DNA of 27,203 nt from SMTZ1-83 sp048884925 (lineage in GTDB: Archaea; Asgardarchaeota; Thorarchaeia; Thorarchaeales; Thorarchaeaceae), in contig JBHLQK010000014.1 of assembly GCA_048884925.1 (NCBI GenBank), positions 1-27,203 of the forward strand, given 5' to 3'. Below, one piece after another: positions 1-7,573 of this stretch; the first letter of the stretch is position 1; every line of letters starts with the position of its first letter. A program made the position numbers and the translations under genes. Below the pieces are notes generated by a model. It had not been told where the DNA came from. It made no database searches and saw only the letters and a list, made by a program, of their open reading frames with translations.

Positions 1-1303
1 AGCAGAGTGGGCCCATTATGTCCTCGACATAAGAGGGGAAAATAAAGCCATCGTCAGGATTCTTTCCATTCCTGGCGATTTCAGTAACGCCCGCGTCAAA
101 TACAGCCTTCATGAAACTATTGCCATAGTCCCAGAAGAAGGTGCCACGCTTTGTCATTTCTTGGATGAGTTCGAATTGCAGACTAAGTGATTTGTCAGCA
201 AGTGCCCGAAATTCTGCTCGATCACTCCTTAGAACCTCACGCCCTTGTTCAAAGGTCAATCCCTGTGGAGTATATCCACCATTGTAGACATCATGACATG
301 AGGTCTGGTCTGAAGAAAGGTCAATTGAAATCTCGTTGTCAACAACATATTTCCATAAATCAACAACATTGCCATGATAGCCAATAGAAACGGGTTCGTT
401 CTTCTCCTTGTATTCTTGGACCCAATCAAAGATCTCAACTAAATCGAAAGAGTGTTTGCTGAGCCATCTCTGATCATGTCGAGTGTCAATGCGGCTCTTG
501 TCAACTTCAGCAATAATTCCAATGCCGCCTGCAATCTCAACTGCTTTAGCCTGAGCACCGCTCATCCCTCCTAGACCTGATGTCAGAAAGGTCCGACCAC
601 GAAGGTCCTCATCTTTCGGTATTCCTAGGTATAACCGTCCTGCATTGAGCAATGTGAGGTATGTGCCATGGACTATGCCCTGCGGCCCAATATACATCCA
701 ACCTCCTGCTGTCATCTGCCCGTAATTAGCCACGCCCATCGCTGCGGCTTTATGAAACCCTTCAGGAGTGTCATACAATCCAATCATAAGCCCATTCGTT
801 GAGATTACGCGAGGAGCATGCTTATTCGAAGGAAATAAGCCGACCGGGTGGCCTGAACTGACTACAAGCGTCTGTTCATCCGTCATCACTTCCAAGTACT
901 GCTTGATGAGCCTATACTGCATCCAATTCTGACAGACCTGTCCGCTCTCTCCGTAGGTCACAAGCTCATAGGGATATAATGCAACATCAAAGTCCAAGTT
1001 GTTATCAATCATGAGCTGAAGGGCTCTGGCTTCCAAGATACCCTTGTATTGATCAATTGGTAGCGCCTTGATAGCACCTTGAGGACGATACCGGTATCCG
1101 TAGATTCTCCCTTTAGTCATCAACTCATCCAAAAACTCGGGGGCAAGCGCTTCATGAAGATTTGTTGGAATATATCTTAGAGCGTTCTTGAGTGCAATCA
1201 CGGTGTCGCCTTCAGATAGATCGTAACCTCTGTTCGGGGCTCTTCTGTATTGCGCATTAAACTCAGGATCTGGGGGCAGTTCTGGAGGGAGCTTAATATC
1301 CAT
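1..1303 (-). CDS. hutU: Urocanate hydratase, long (UROC1-like) form, C-terminus cut by window edge
   Basis: Urocanase converts urocanate to 4-imidazolone-5-propionate, the second step of histidine breakdown, using a tightly bound NAD+ as electrophile. The frame is open from an ATG at 1303 to the window edge (434 complete codons). Visible family blocks include YGQMTAGGWMYIGPQGI, the glycine-rich TSGLGGMSGAQ, EVDKSRIDTRH, DQTSCHDVYNGGY and FWDYGNSF. The block LKNALRYIPTNLHEALAPEF near the N-terminus and the ending of the visible part (SYVEDIMGPL) match the long form known from animals (about 670 aa) better than the roughly 555 aa bacterial HutU. The catalytic-cysteine region lies just past the edge and cannot be judged. 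The start is chosen by alignment from memory with the animal protein; no strong ribosome site precedes it. No other histidine-degradation gene is in view. Identification is secure; the exact start is less so. Confidence 0.95.
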   Translation of the reverse strand, partial: MDIKLPPELPPDPEFNAQYRRAPNRGYDLSEGDTVIALKNALRYIPTNLHEALAPEFLDELMTKGRIYGYRYRPQGAIKALPIDQYKGILEARALQLMIDNNLDFDVALYPYELVTYGESGQVCQNWMQYRLIKQYLEVMTDEQTLVVSSGHPVGLFPSNKHAPRVISTNGLMIGLYDTPEGFHKAAAMGVANYGQMTAGGWMYIGPQGIVHGTYLTLLNAGRLYLGIPKDEDLRGRTFLTSGLGGMSGAQAKAVEIAGGIGIIAEVDKSRIDTRHDQRWLSKHSFDLVEIFDWVQEYKEKNEPVSIGYHGNVVDLWKYVVDNEISIDLSSDQTSCHDVYNGGYTPQGLTFEQGREVLRSDRAEFRALADKSLSLQFELIQEMTKRGTFFWDYGNSFMKAVFDAGVTEIARNGKNPDDGFIFPSYVEDIMGPLC

Positions 1304-1515
1304 CACTTTGGAAACATCGATTGTCACACTATCACGTCCTGATATGCAGGTTTCAATAGGTACTTCCTCTATAAACAAGTCGTCTTTTAGTAAGTGAATA
1401 AATGCTCCTAGAAATTGATAGAAAAGTCGACTGGAAAAAGGGAAGAGAACCCCAACCTGGAACGATTCACCTACTTTAGCAGGTGTGCGAATCTCAACTA
1501 AGATTCATGTTGAGC
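1304..1515 (-). other. Leader/intergenic stretch before hutU with an uninterrupted frame
   Basis: About 212 bases separate the HTH gene from the hutU ATG. The hutU frame stays open upstream through most of this stretch, back to a TGA near 1507-1509, without an ATG. GTG and TTG codons occur in it. The conceptual peptide (about 67 residues) has no similarity I recognise to urocanase N-termini, and the ATG at 1303 already gives an N-terminus of about the length seen in the animal enzyme. I therefore treat it as a probable untranslated leader or promoter region. An N-terminal extension from a GTG/TTG start cannot be excluded. Confidence 0.35.
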
Positions 1516-1773
1516 CTAAATTGGGATTTTCCCGTACCTAAGAAAGACTGCTCGTGCTCTGTCACTGTCGGCCATATAGAGAGGCTGACGCATGTCACTG
1601 AGATTAGGGATTCTGCGACAGAGCTGACCCTTTCGCAAATGGCGCAGCGCAAAGGAAACCGTCCTAAGTGGAAGGTTGGCCTTCTTGCTTATCACTTTGG
1701 GTGAGTGAGGTCCTTTCTTGGTTAGAAAGTCAAGTACAATTAAGGCACTCATCGGCAATTCCATAGACATCAT
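1516..1773 (-). CDS. Small winged helix-turn-helix transcriptional regulator
   Basis: An 85-residue basic protein with the pattern of a winged HTH of the MarR/TrmB/ArsR type. A first helix (SALIVLDFLTKKG) is followed by a short helix and a recognition helix (SKKANLPLRTVSFALRHLRKGQLC), then a wing (PLYMADSDRARAVFLRY). The residues fit a DNA-binding domain with almost no effector domain. Two tandem ATGs (1773 and 1770) follow an AAGGTGG ribosome site; the second has the better spacing (6 nt). The gene lies just upstream of hutU on the same strand and 15 bases after the unknown gene at 1789, so control of hutU or of its own operon is plausible. The target and ligand are unknown. Confidence 0.72.
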   Translation of the reverse strand: MMSMELPMSALIVLDFLTKKGPHSPKVISKKANLPLRTVSFALRHLRKGQLCRRIPNLSDMRQPLYMADSDRARAVFLRYGKIPI

Positions 1774-1788
1774 TAACCACCTTACACT

Positions 1789-2271
1789 TTACAATGAATA
1801 TCTGAATGGGGAGATGACAGAACTCTCAGCACTCCATGGAACACATTTAGAAGGAGGGCTTAGCAATTCGAAGAATTCCTGACTGGGGGATTCCTGAAGG
1901 TTTATTGACGCAGTCCAGAGACACTCCTGCCCAATAAGATCAAGAGTGAACCCCTCATCTTGAAGAAGAGTCATGTAGCGAAGATGCTCTATAACCTGAT
2001 TAGCGAGTTTCTTTGTTTCACGTTCTGCTTTTTCCAAATCACTATTTTCCTGCACACCTGATGACACCGTTGTACTTCGCGCGGGAAGTGACAATTCAAC
2101 CTCAATTGAAACTAGATTGGCAGGATCCTGAAACTGAAGCACGAGGATACGAACCCATTCAGATTGGCAGAGTATTACCACCGATTCACCATGCTCATTG
2201 TAACTCAACTCAGTCTTTGGAGTTTCAACGATCTGTTCGTATCTCCTTTTCAGTTCTGAGGAGTCCGTCAT
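1789..2271 (-). CDS. Hypothetical protein, about 160 aa
   Basis: I do not recognise this protein. The open frame extends up to 2469, but its first 66 codons overlap the 3' end of the histidine-phosphatase gene and look non-coding. The ATG at 2271 (MTDSSELKRRYEQ) gives a sensible soluble protein; another ATG lies at 2283. The N-terminal half has alternating beta-type segments (ESVVILCQSEWVRILVLQF, LVSIEVELSLPA). A helical stretch around residues 80-110 (KAERETKKLANQVIEHLRYMTLLQDEGF) has coiled-coil character. No signal peptide or membrane segment is visible. It is followed after 15 bases by the HTH gene, so the two may be co-transcribed. Confidence 0.55.
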   Translation of the reverse strand: MTDSSELKRRYEQIVETPKTELSYNEHGESVVILCQSEWVRILVLQFQDPANLVSIEVELSLPARSTTVSSGVQENSDLEKAERETKKLANQVIEHLRYMTLLQDEGFTLDLIGQECLWTASINLQESPSQEFFELLSPPSKCVPWSAESSVISPFRYSL

Positions 2272-2399
2272 CTCTATTCCCATGAAAAGACAATTCATAG
2301 AAAGAATATCTATGCTCGGGAGATACCAGATTCCTGTTTGTGCGCTCTTACAGATGAAAATCGCAGGATTCCGAATCTGTTGGTTCGGAAACAGGCATT

Positions 2400-2954
2400 T
2401 TAGATTATGTCTTTGATAACCGTAGTCCCCTGAATGGTCCCCCATGCACAGAATCTCAATCTCTGCCACCTAGAGAACACTTCCTCAAATCCCAAAAGAC
2501 TAGCAAAATGCATTGATAGGACAATGCCATGAGAGATGAGGAGCGCTTCTTTGAAGCCACCTTTGTCCATGATCTTCCTCAAACCAGTTTGAAAACGAGC
2601 CATGGCAGTGTCCCTAAACTCCCAACCAGGAACTGCATGATGTCTGTTCAGAAGACCTTCCACGGAATGCAGATATTCGGCATTGGAGAGCAATCCTCCT
2701 TTTCCTCTGTCCAGCTCTCTAAGTTCTGGATATCTTTCAACTCCTATTCCGAGCCTATCGGCAAAAGGCATCGCTGTCTGCAATGCTTTCGGTTCAGTGG
2801 ATGAGATGATACTGTCGATAGAATCAAAGATGCCCATGGATGCGAGATTCTCCACATGGCGAAGTCCTTCCTCTGTCAGTTGCCATTCATGGACTGGAAC
2901 GCTATGATCAATCGCAGTTTCCGCGTGCCTCATCAGATGTAGGAGTCCGGTCAT
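2400..2954 (-). CDS. Histidine phosphatase superfamily (phosphoglycerate mutase-like) protein
   Basis: A 184-residue protein with the hallmarks of the branch-1 histidine phosphatase fold. The N-terminal LMRHAET carries R9 and the H10 that would take the phosphate, E80 (PELRE) is the likely general acid, and the second catalytic histidine is H142 in LLISHGIV. The usual second phosphate-pocket arginine in SSPxxRAxQTA is replaced by lysine (SSTEPKALQTA, K56), so activity may be altered or specialised. Members range from phosphosugar phosphatases to SixA-like phosphohistidine phosphatases, and the substrate cannot be told here. The ATG at 2954 lacks a ribosome site. The gene diverges from the VOC gene at 3066. 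Confidence 0.85.
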   Translation of the reverse strand: MTGLLHLMRHAETAIDHSVPVHEWQLTEEGLRHVENLASMGIFDSIDSIISSTEPKALQTAMPFADRLGIGVERYPELRELDRGKGGLLSNAEYLHSVEGLLNRHHAVPGWEFRDTAMARFQTGLRKIMDKGGFKEALLISHGIVLSMHFASLLGFEEVFSRWQRLRFCAWGTIQGTTVIKDII

Positions 2955-3065
2955 TTGTTGTCATCTTGATGGTCCTAACACTTCCCAATGATTGTATCGT
3001 TCATCCCTGGATTTATCATCTGGAATGAGAAGAAGCTCAGCAGAGAAGAATATCGAATATAAGGA

Positions 3066-3449
3066 GTGATAGAGATACCCGGAATCATATTCTTTCGAAC
3101 TAAGAATCTAGATGAAACCGTTCAGTTCTATACAGAAAGGTTGGACATGGTTGTGTGGCTTCAGCAGAAAGGATGTACAATTCTAAATCATGGAAATCTA
3201 CTACTTGGATTCTGCCAGAAAGATGTGGCTGAGACCGAGGGAGTGATTACCCTCTTCTTTGAAACAAAGGAAGACGTAGATAAGATGTATGCTCAATTAG
3301 AGGACATTTCTACAACCTCGCCTGCAGAGAACGATAACTACAAGATATACCAGTTTTATGCAGCAGATCCGGAAAGTAGAATCTTAGAATTTCAGTCCTT
3401 TCTGCATGAGATACAGCCAATCGAGATAGATCAGTTCTTGCGAGAATAG
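3066..3449 (+). CDS. VOC (glyoxalase/bleomycin-resistance fold) family protein
   Basis: A 127-residue protein with the paired beta-alpha-beta-beta-beta modules of the vicinal oxygen chelate fold. The first module is IIFFRTKNLDETVQFYTERLDMVVWLQQ; the second is VITLFFETKEDVDKMYAQLEDI, ending in the typical YQFYAADPESRILEFQSF, whose glutamate (LEFQ) is a metal-ligand position in the family. Usual metal histidines are not obvious, so it may be a binding protein or a diverged enzyme. An in-frame TAA at 3060 forces the start to GTG 3066 or later, and the AAGGAG ribosome-site-like sequence runs into this GTG with no spacer. A TATA-like ATTTATCA lies at 3011-3018. The substrate is unknown. Confidence 0.8.
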   Translation: MIEIPGIIFFRTKNLDETVQFYTERLDMVVWLQQKGCTILNHGNLLLGFCQKDVAETEGVITLFFETKEDVDKMYAQLEDISTTSPAENDNYKIYQFYAADPESRILEFQSFLHEIQPIEIDQFLRE

Positions 3450-3461
3450 ACCTGGAGGTGC

Positions 3462-4046
3462 CTATAGAGCCACAAAGGCACTTGTGGAGCTGTCCCAGCC
3501 GAGCTGCTTCGCCTTCTTGAAGGCTTCACTGGACTCCTTATGCTTGCCAAGAATCCAAAGCAGAAGACGTAGTTTATTCCAGAGATCAGGGTTCTCTGGA
3601 TCGGCCTTGATTTCCTGTCTAACACCCTTCTCAATTTGCTTGAATGTTTTGATTTCCATCTTGCGTTCCTTCTCGGCCGCTTCAAGAATTCCATGAATGA
3701 GTTCTGGAGAACGCACAAATTGATAGGAGAGAAATTCTCCTGGCGCGCCTTTAATTGAGTTATTGAGCGCAGCTTGAGGGGTATCAGCAGCTCGCCACAG
3801 TTCACCAGCAACCAGTTGGTTTTCGCAACCGCCTTGCATGAAATCAAGAAGTGTTTTTAGATGCAATGTAACTGGATGATCTTCGCCTAGCAAGTGCTGA
3901 GCTTGACTCCATTCAAAATACACTAATTCGCGGCCGATGTTGTCAAGGACTCTAGGAGTACATCCTATCTTCTTTAGGTCAGCGACTAGGTTTTTGACTG
4001 TATACTTCTTCCTTTTCGTGAGTTTAGCCGACTTTTTCCCAGACAT
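3462..4046 (-). CDS. Hypothetical TPR-like protein with a basic N-terminus
   Basis: A roughly 194-residue protein of unknown function. The N-terminus is very basic (SGKKSAKLTKRKKYTVKNLV). The rest is helical, and the last 60 residues look like a tetratricopeptide-type helix pair (ADPENPDLWNKLRLLLWILGKHKESSEAFKKAKQLG). The frame could start at a GTG 9 bases upstream, but ATG 4046 sits behind a GGTGAG ribosome site and is preferred. The gene has its own TATA-like box at 4091-4100, with an imperfect palindrome over the expected start of transcription. It is convergent with the VOC gene, the stops being 12 bases apart. A protein-binding adaptor role is only a guess. Confidence 0.68.
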   Translation of the reverse strand: MSGKKSAKLTKRKKYTVKNLVADLKKIGCTPRVLDNIGRELVYFEWSQAQHLLGEDHPVTLHLKTLLDFMQGGCENQLVAGELWRAADTPQAALNNSIKGAPGEFLSYQFVRSPELIHGILEAAEKERKMEIKTFKQIEKGVRQEIKADPENPDLWNKLRLLLWILGKHKESSEAFKKAKQLGWDSSTSAFVAL

Positions 4047-4061
4047 GCTCCTCACCTATTG

Positions 4062-4100
4062 AAGCACCTTAGTAAGTGCTTCCGGCATTAGATAAATAAA
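4062..4100 (-). promoter_or_regulatory. TATA-box promoter with palindromic operator candidate for the TPR-like gene
   Basis: Read on the minus strand, TTTATTTATC (4100-4091) is a good archaeal TATA box, which would place transcription start near 4069. An imperfect palindrome AAGCACcTTAGTAAGTGCTT occupies 4062-4081. Its arms AAGCAC/GTGCTT are perfect, with a single extra C in the inner part. It covers the predicted start site, where a bound repressor would block RNA polymerase. The TATA call is fairly good; the operator role is inferred from position alone. Confidence 0.5.
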
Positions 4101-4121
4101 CTCCATATGGACCATGGAGAA

Positions 4122-4895
4122 CTAAAAGGGCAGTTGAAACAACATCCAAATAGGCAATGGAACGAAAAGTCTAGTATAGATGCTGCCGACTAATAACAGA
4201 ATTGATACAAAGAGGACCGCCCAGTCCCTTCTGCGGAACTTGAGGAGTTCCATGTATGTTCTATTCTCACTTGCTCCAAATCCTCTTGATTCCATGCTCT
4301 CAGCCACGGACAAGGCCCTTCGTATTGACACAATGATAAGGGGAACTATGATTGGTACTATGTTTCGAATACGTTTCAAAACGTTACCCTTGTCCAATTC
4401 AACTCCACGCGCCTTCTGCGCATCCATTATTGCATAGGCCTCCTGCCCGAGTGTGGGAACATATCTCATAGCCATGCTCATGGCAAATGCAAACTCGAAA
4501 CGAACCCGCATCTGAATAAGGGCTTGAGCCAGTTGGTCAGGATGTACTGTCAAAAAAAAGATAGAGAAGGACGTCATCAATGCAAGGAGCCGGATGGCTA
4601 ATGCTATTGAGTGGGAGAATGGATTTGATACTGTTGAAAGAAGAGTGTTGAAGATGATGATGAAGAGCAACAGGTATGACATCCCTTTCATGCTGCGAGC
4701 CCATCTTCGAAGCGACTTGGCTGCTGTAAGAAGTGGTAACATTGCCATGAGAATGATCATCAAAGGAATAATGTTCAGGAAAAGAAGAGATATCGCAGCA
4801 AGTGTGAACGCCAGCATCATCTTGGAACGGGGGTCAAGATTATGAACCACTGAGTCTTGACGAGTATACTGGAATACCTCTAGGAATGACATCAT
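4122..4895 (-). CDS. ecfT: ECF transporter transmembrane (T) component
   Basis: EcfT is the membrane scaffold that couples the two ECF ATPases to a substrate-binding S protein. From the ATG at 4895 it is 257-258 residues, with several hydrophobic segments (roughly residues 25-65, 75-95, 100-120, 190-210, 230-250). Both cytoplasmic coupling-helix signatures are present: QKARGVEL and ESRGFGAS, matching the family's Ala-Arg-Gly motifs that dock into the ATPase grooves. The frame runs on upstream to 5027, but that part overlaps the ATPase gene. The ATG overlaps the ATPase stop in ATGA, typical of translational coupling. No S-component gene follows, so this is probably a group II (shared) module. 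Confidence 0.93.
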   Translation of the reverse strand: MMSFLEVFQYTRQDSVVHNLDPRSKMMLAFTLAAISLLFLNIIPLMIILMAMLPLLTAAKSLRRWARSMKGMSYLLLFIIIFNTLLSTVSNPFSHSIALAIRLLALMTSFSIFFLTVHPDQLAQALIQMRVRFEFAFAMSMAMRYVPTLGQEAYAIMDAQKARGVELDKGNVLKRIRNIVPIIVPLIIVSIRRALSVAESMESRGFGASENRTYMELLKFRRRDWAVLFVSILLLVGSIYTRLFVPLPIWMLFQLPF

Positions 4896-5719
4896 TGCGC
4901 ACCTCCAAGTATTCCAGAAACAGCATCCTCTAACTGTGATAGCAGTGTTAGTCGTTCTGACACCTGTGGAAAGGCCTTGTGAAGCGCTCTTGCAGCTACT
5001 GTTAGCTGTGGGAGAGTCAGCGAACATCTCTCTAGGACATCTTCATTGCTTAAGACCGAGCTTGTAGAGCCGTCTGCTACTATCCTTCCTTCAGCCATTG
5101 CTATGGTTCTGGGGAAGTGCTCTATCACGAACTCAATGTCGTGAGTCACTACTATCACTGTGCAGCCTCGGTCATTGAGGTCAATTAGCATTCGTGCCAA
5201 TAGCTCTTTCTGATGCGCATCCTGACCAATGGTTGGTTCATCCAATGCAAGGACCTGCGGCTCAGTAGCTAGCACTGTCGCAAGGGCTACTCTTTTGCGT
5301 TCGCCTCCCGAAAGGGCAAACGGAGACCTCTCTGCTAATCCGTCCAGTCCGAGGTTTTTCAGGGTCTGAGCGCATTGCTCATCCGCCTCCTCAGGGGTAA
5401 AGCCCAAGTTCTTCAGTCCAAACTCGATCTCCTTCCTTACACTGTCAAGAAACAGCTGGTGATCCGGGTTCTGCCACACAAGGCCCACAATTCTAGAGAG
5501 TTCGGCAATGGAGAGGTTCTTCGCATCAGCTCCATCGACAATGACCCTTCCATGCTGCGGTCGAAGAAGACCATTCATATGTTTGACCAGTGTCGTCTTG
5601 CCCGCTCCGTTGGTGCCCATGATAGCAACGCGTTCGCCCCTTTCTATCTGCAGAGATACTCCTTGGAGGGCAGTATAGATGCCATCATAGGCGAAATGAA
5701 CGTCCTCTAGCATTATCAT
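4892..5719 (-). CDS. ecfA2: ECF transporter ATP-binding protein (second ATPase)
   Basis: A 275-residue ABC ATPase of the cobalt/ECF type. It has Walker A GTNGAGKT (about 35-42), Q-loop VGLVWQNPDHQLF, signature LSGGERKR, Walker B VLALDEPT and H-loop VTHDIEF. The phrase QNPDHQLF followed by VRKEIEFGLKNLG is characteristic of the ECF/CbiO subfamily. A C-terminal extension of about 60 residues (from SVLSNEDVLERCSLTLPQ on) matches the extra ECF domain used for dimer contacts. Its start overlaps the stop of the first ATPase in ATGA and its stop overlaps ecfT, so the three are translationally coupled and should form an A-A'-T module at the membrane. Confidence 0.94.
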   Translation of the reverse strand: MIMLEDVHFAYDGIYTALQGVSLQIERGERVAIMGTNGAGKTTLVKHMNGLLRPQHGRVIVDGADAKNLSIAELSRIVGLVWQNPDHQLFLDSVRKEIEFGLKNLGFTPEEADEQCAQTLKNLGLDGLAERSPFALSGGERKRVALATVLATEPQVLALDEPTIGQDAHQKELLARMLIDLNDRGCTVIVVTHDIEFVIEHFPRTIAMAEGRIVADGSTSSVLSNEDVLERCSLTLPQLTVAARALHKAFPQVSERLTLLSQLEDAVSGILGGAQ

Positions 5720-6561
5720 GGACGATTCGCCTCCCCGACAAGCAATGCGAGCTCTTCCCCAGTTAGAGGTACTTGACTTAGCTCAATACCTTTTGCGTGT
5801 AGGCGCTTGTAGATCTGAGTTGCCTTGGGAATACCTACTCCGATCTCACTTGAGATATCCATTGATAGGACGTCCCGTGGAACACCATCAGCTACAATCT
5901 GCCCTTTATCCATCAGAATGATTCTAGATGCATCTTTTGCCACAAGATCTAGTCTATGCTCAACGAGAATGACGGTCATCCCATTCCGCTTGTTGAGATT
6001 GGCAATAATATCTAGAATCAACTCCGCGCTTTTCGGGTCCAGGTTTGAGGTAGGCTCATCTGCGACTAGTACCTTCGGTTTTAGTGCAAGAGTGGCACCC
6101 ATGGCAACACGTTGCTGCTCGCCCCCGCTCATTTCGTGAGGATGTTTCTCACGAAGATGTTCAAGATTGAGTAAATCAATGATTTCTTCAACTCGTTGTC
6201 TGATCTCTTCAGGCGCGACTCCAAGATTCTCAGGACCAAACGCAATCTCCTTTTCCACGTTCAAAGTGACCAGCTGGTTAGCTGGATTCTGAAAGACAAG
6301 GCCGACTACTGATGCCAACCGAGCTACAGTTGCATCCCTAGTATTTTGACCATCAATGAACACGTTTCCTGCAATGTATCCTCTATGAAAGTGTGGCACA
6401 AGTCCATTAACGGTTCGACAGAGAGTCGTCTTTCCACACCCAGATGGCCCGGTGATGACTACATATTCACCTTCACTGACAGATGCACTGACCTTACGAA
6501 GAGCAAGAGATTCAGCTCCCAAGTACTTGAAGCTGAAATCTGCAAACTGTACCAAGGCCAT
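5716..6561 (-). CDS. ecfA1: ECF transporter ATP-binding protein (first ATPase)
   Basis: The partner ATPase, about 281 residues. It shows Walker A GPSGCGKT, Q-loop VGLVFQNPANQLV with EKEIAFGPENLG, signature MSGGEQQR, Walker B VLVADEPT and H-loop VEHRLDL. The ATG at 6561 is preferred over an upstream ATG at 6597 because a perfect AGGAGG lies 9 bases before it and because the upstream stretch overlaps the DHH gene. Only 13 bases separate it from the DHH stop, so it may be read through from the informational cluster. The differences from ecfA2 in the signature and after Walker A fit the usual ECF heterodimer. The transported vitamin or metal cannot be inferred without an S subunit. Confidence 0.94.
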   Translation of the reverse strand: MALVQFADFSFKYLGAESLALRKVSASVSEGEYVVITGPSGCGKTTLCRTVNGLVPHFHRGYIAGNVFIDGQNTRDATVARLASVVGLVFQNPANQLVTLNVEKEIAFGPENLGVAPEEIRQRVEEIIDLLNLEHLREKHPHEMSGGEQQRVAMGATLALKPKVLVADEPTSNLDPKSAELILDIIANLNKRNGMTVILVEHRLDLVAKDASRIILMDKGQIVADGVPRDVLSMDISSEIGVGIPKATQIYKRLHAKGIELSQVPLTGEELALLVGEANRP

Positions 6562-6574
6562 GGATTTATGCCTC

Positions 6575-7573
6575 CTAGCCCAATCGCTCTCTTGCATTTC
6601 TCTCTATTGCTACCTGGAGAAGCTCAATTGCCTTTGACATGCCTTCTCCTCTATTCTTCGTCCCATTTGCTCCTGCTGCGTTAGCATGACCTCCTCCCTC
6701 GCCCCCTATTATCTCACCAATAGGCTCCATTACGTCAGTCCCGAGGTTTACACCAGTTTCCAAAGAGAACTCACGCGTACTCCGCGAACTGAATCTAACG
6801 ACACCTTTCGATGGCTTTCCGGAAACAATCGCTACGTCAGCCCCAATCTCAATCAATGCTCTGCATGCACTTGCTTCATAAGCTCCAATCTTTGATGTGA
6901 CAACTATCCAGTCATCCATAGTATGCACCTGCAGTCTTCCCGCAGCCTTTAATCTTGCAATCCTCTCGGATCTATCAGGCTTGATAACCAGAGACCTAAC
7001 ACAGGAGTCATAGTCAGCTCCAGCATCTATGAGTTTCACAGCTACAAGAAAGGAGTCACGACCAGAATGGAAGAAGCGGCGAGTATCAAATAGCATACCT
7101 GTAAGAAGTAGATTGGCCATGAGGGAGGAAATGGGGATTCTTAGATCCGCGTATATTCCAATAACAATCTCGCACGTGGAAGAGGCTTTGCTATCTACTA
7201 TCTGATGCTCCGCAATTGATGACAGTTCAGGATTGACTTCGTGATGGTCAATAGCTATGGTTCTTGCAGGTTCTGTAAGAAGAGTTCGCAATCGAGAACC
7301 TAGCTGAAATGCACTATTTGTGTCAAGTATGATGACAAGGTCATGAACATCCTCAGAAAAATCTGAGATGATAATATCTGGCGAGAAATGACTTAACACC
7401 TGATTGGCCAAACGGCTCACATCATCACAGACGAGGGTGGGCTTGCCCTCCGGACGCAGTGCCAAGTATAGAGCTCTCATCGCAATCATCGAACATACTG
7501 CGTCAGGATCAGCATTCTGATGACCTAAGAATAATGGATTTGATGATTCAGCGAGAAGAGACCTTAGGTTCAA
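6575..7573 (-). CDS. DHH/DHHA1 family phosphoesterase
   Basis: A 332-residue protein with the complete DHH phosphoesterase motif set. GHQNADPDAV (D22, D24) is followed by ILDTNSAFQLG (D84), the name-giving DHH at 109-111 (AIDHHEVN), FDTRR (D163) and a DHHA1 substrate motif GGEGGGHANAAGA (about 291-301). These residues bind two metal ions and, in relatives, cleave short oligonucleotides, pAp or cyclic dinucleotides. Next to the exosome and KEOPS genes, a nanoRNase-like role in finishing RNA decay is reasonable but unproven. The TTG start at 7573 overlaps the preceding stop in TTGA, with GGAG 11 bases upstream. In many archaea a DHH protein closes this conserved cluster. Confidence 0.9.
   Translation of the reverse strand: MNLRSLLAESSNPLFLGHQNADPDAVCSMIAMRALYLALRPEGKPTLVCDDVSRLANQVLSHFSPDIIISDFSEDVHDLVIILDTNSAFQLGSRLRTLLTEPARTIAIDHHEVNPELSSIAEHQIVDSKASSTCEIVIGIYADLRIPISSLMANLLLTGMLFDTRRFFHSGRDSFLVAVKLIDAGADYDSCVRSLVIKPDRSERIARLKAAGRLQVHTMDDWIVVTSKIGAYEASACRALIEIGADVAIVSGKPSKGVVRFSSRSTREFSLETGVNLGTDVMEPIGEIIGGEGGGHANAAGANGTKNRGEGMSKAIELLQVAIERNARERLG

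Noticed and set aside
2272..2469. N-terminal 66 codons of the longer frame at 1789
   Set aside because: They overlap the end of the histidine-phosphatase gene and show no protein-like pattern; the ATG at 2271 gives a better protein.
4896..5027. N-terminal extension of ecfT
   Set aside because: It overlaps the ATPase coding sequence; the ATGA junction at 4895-4892 gives the normal family length.
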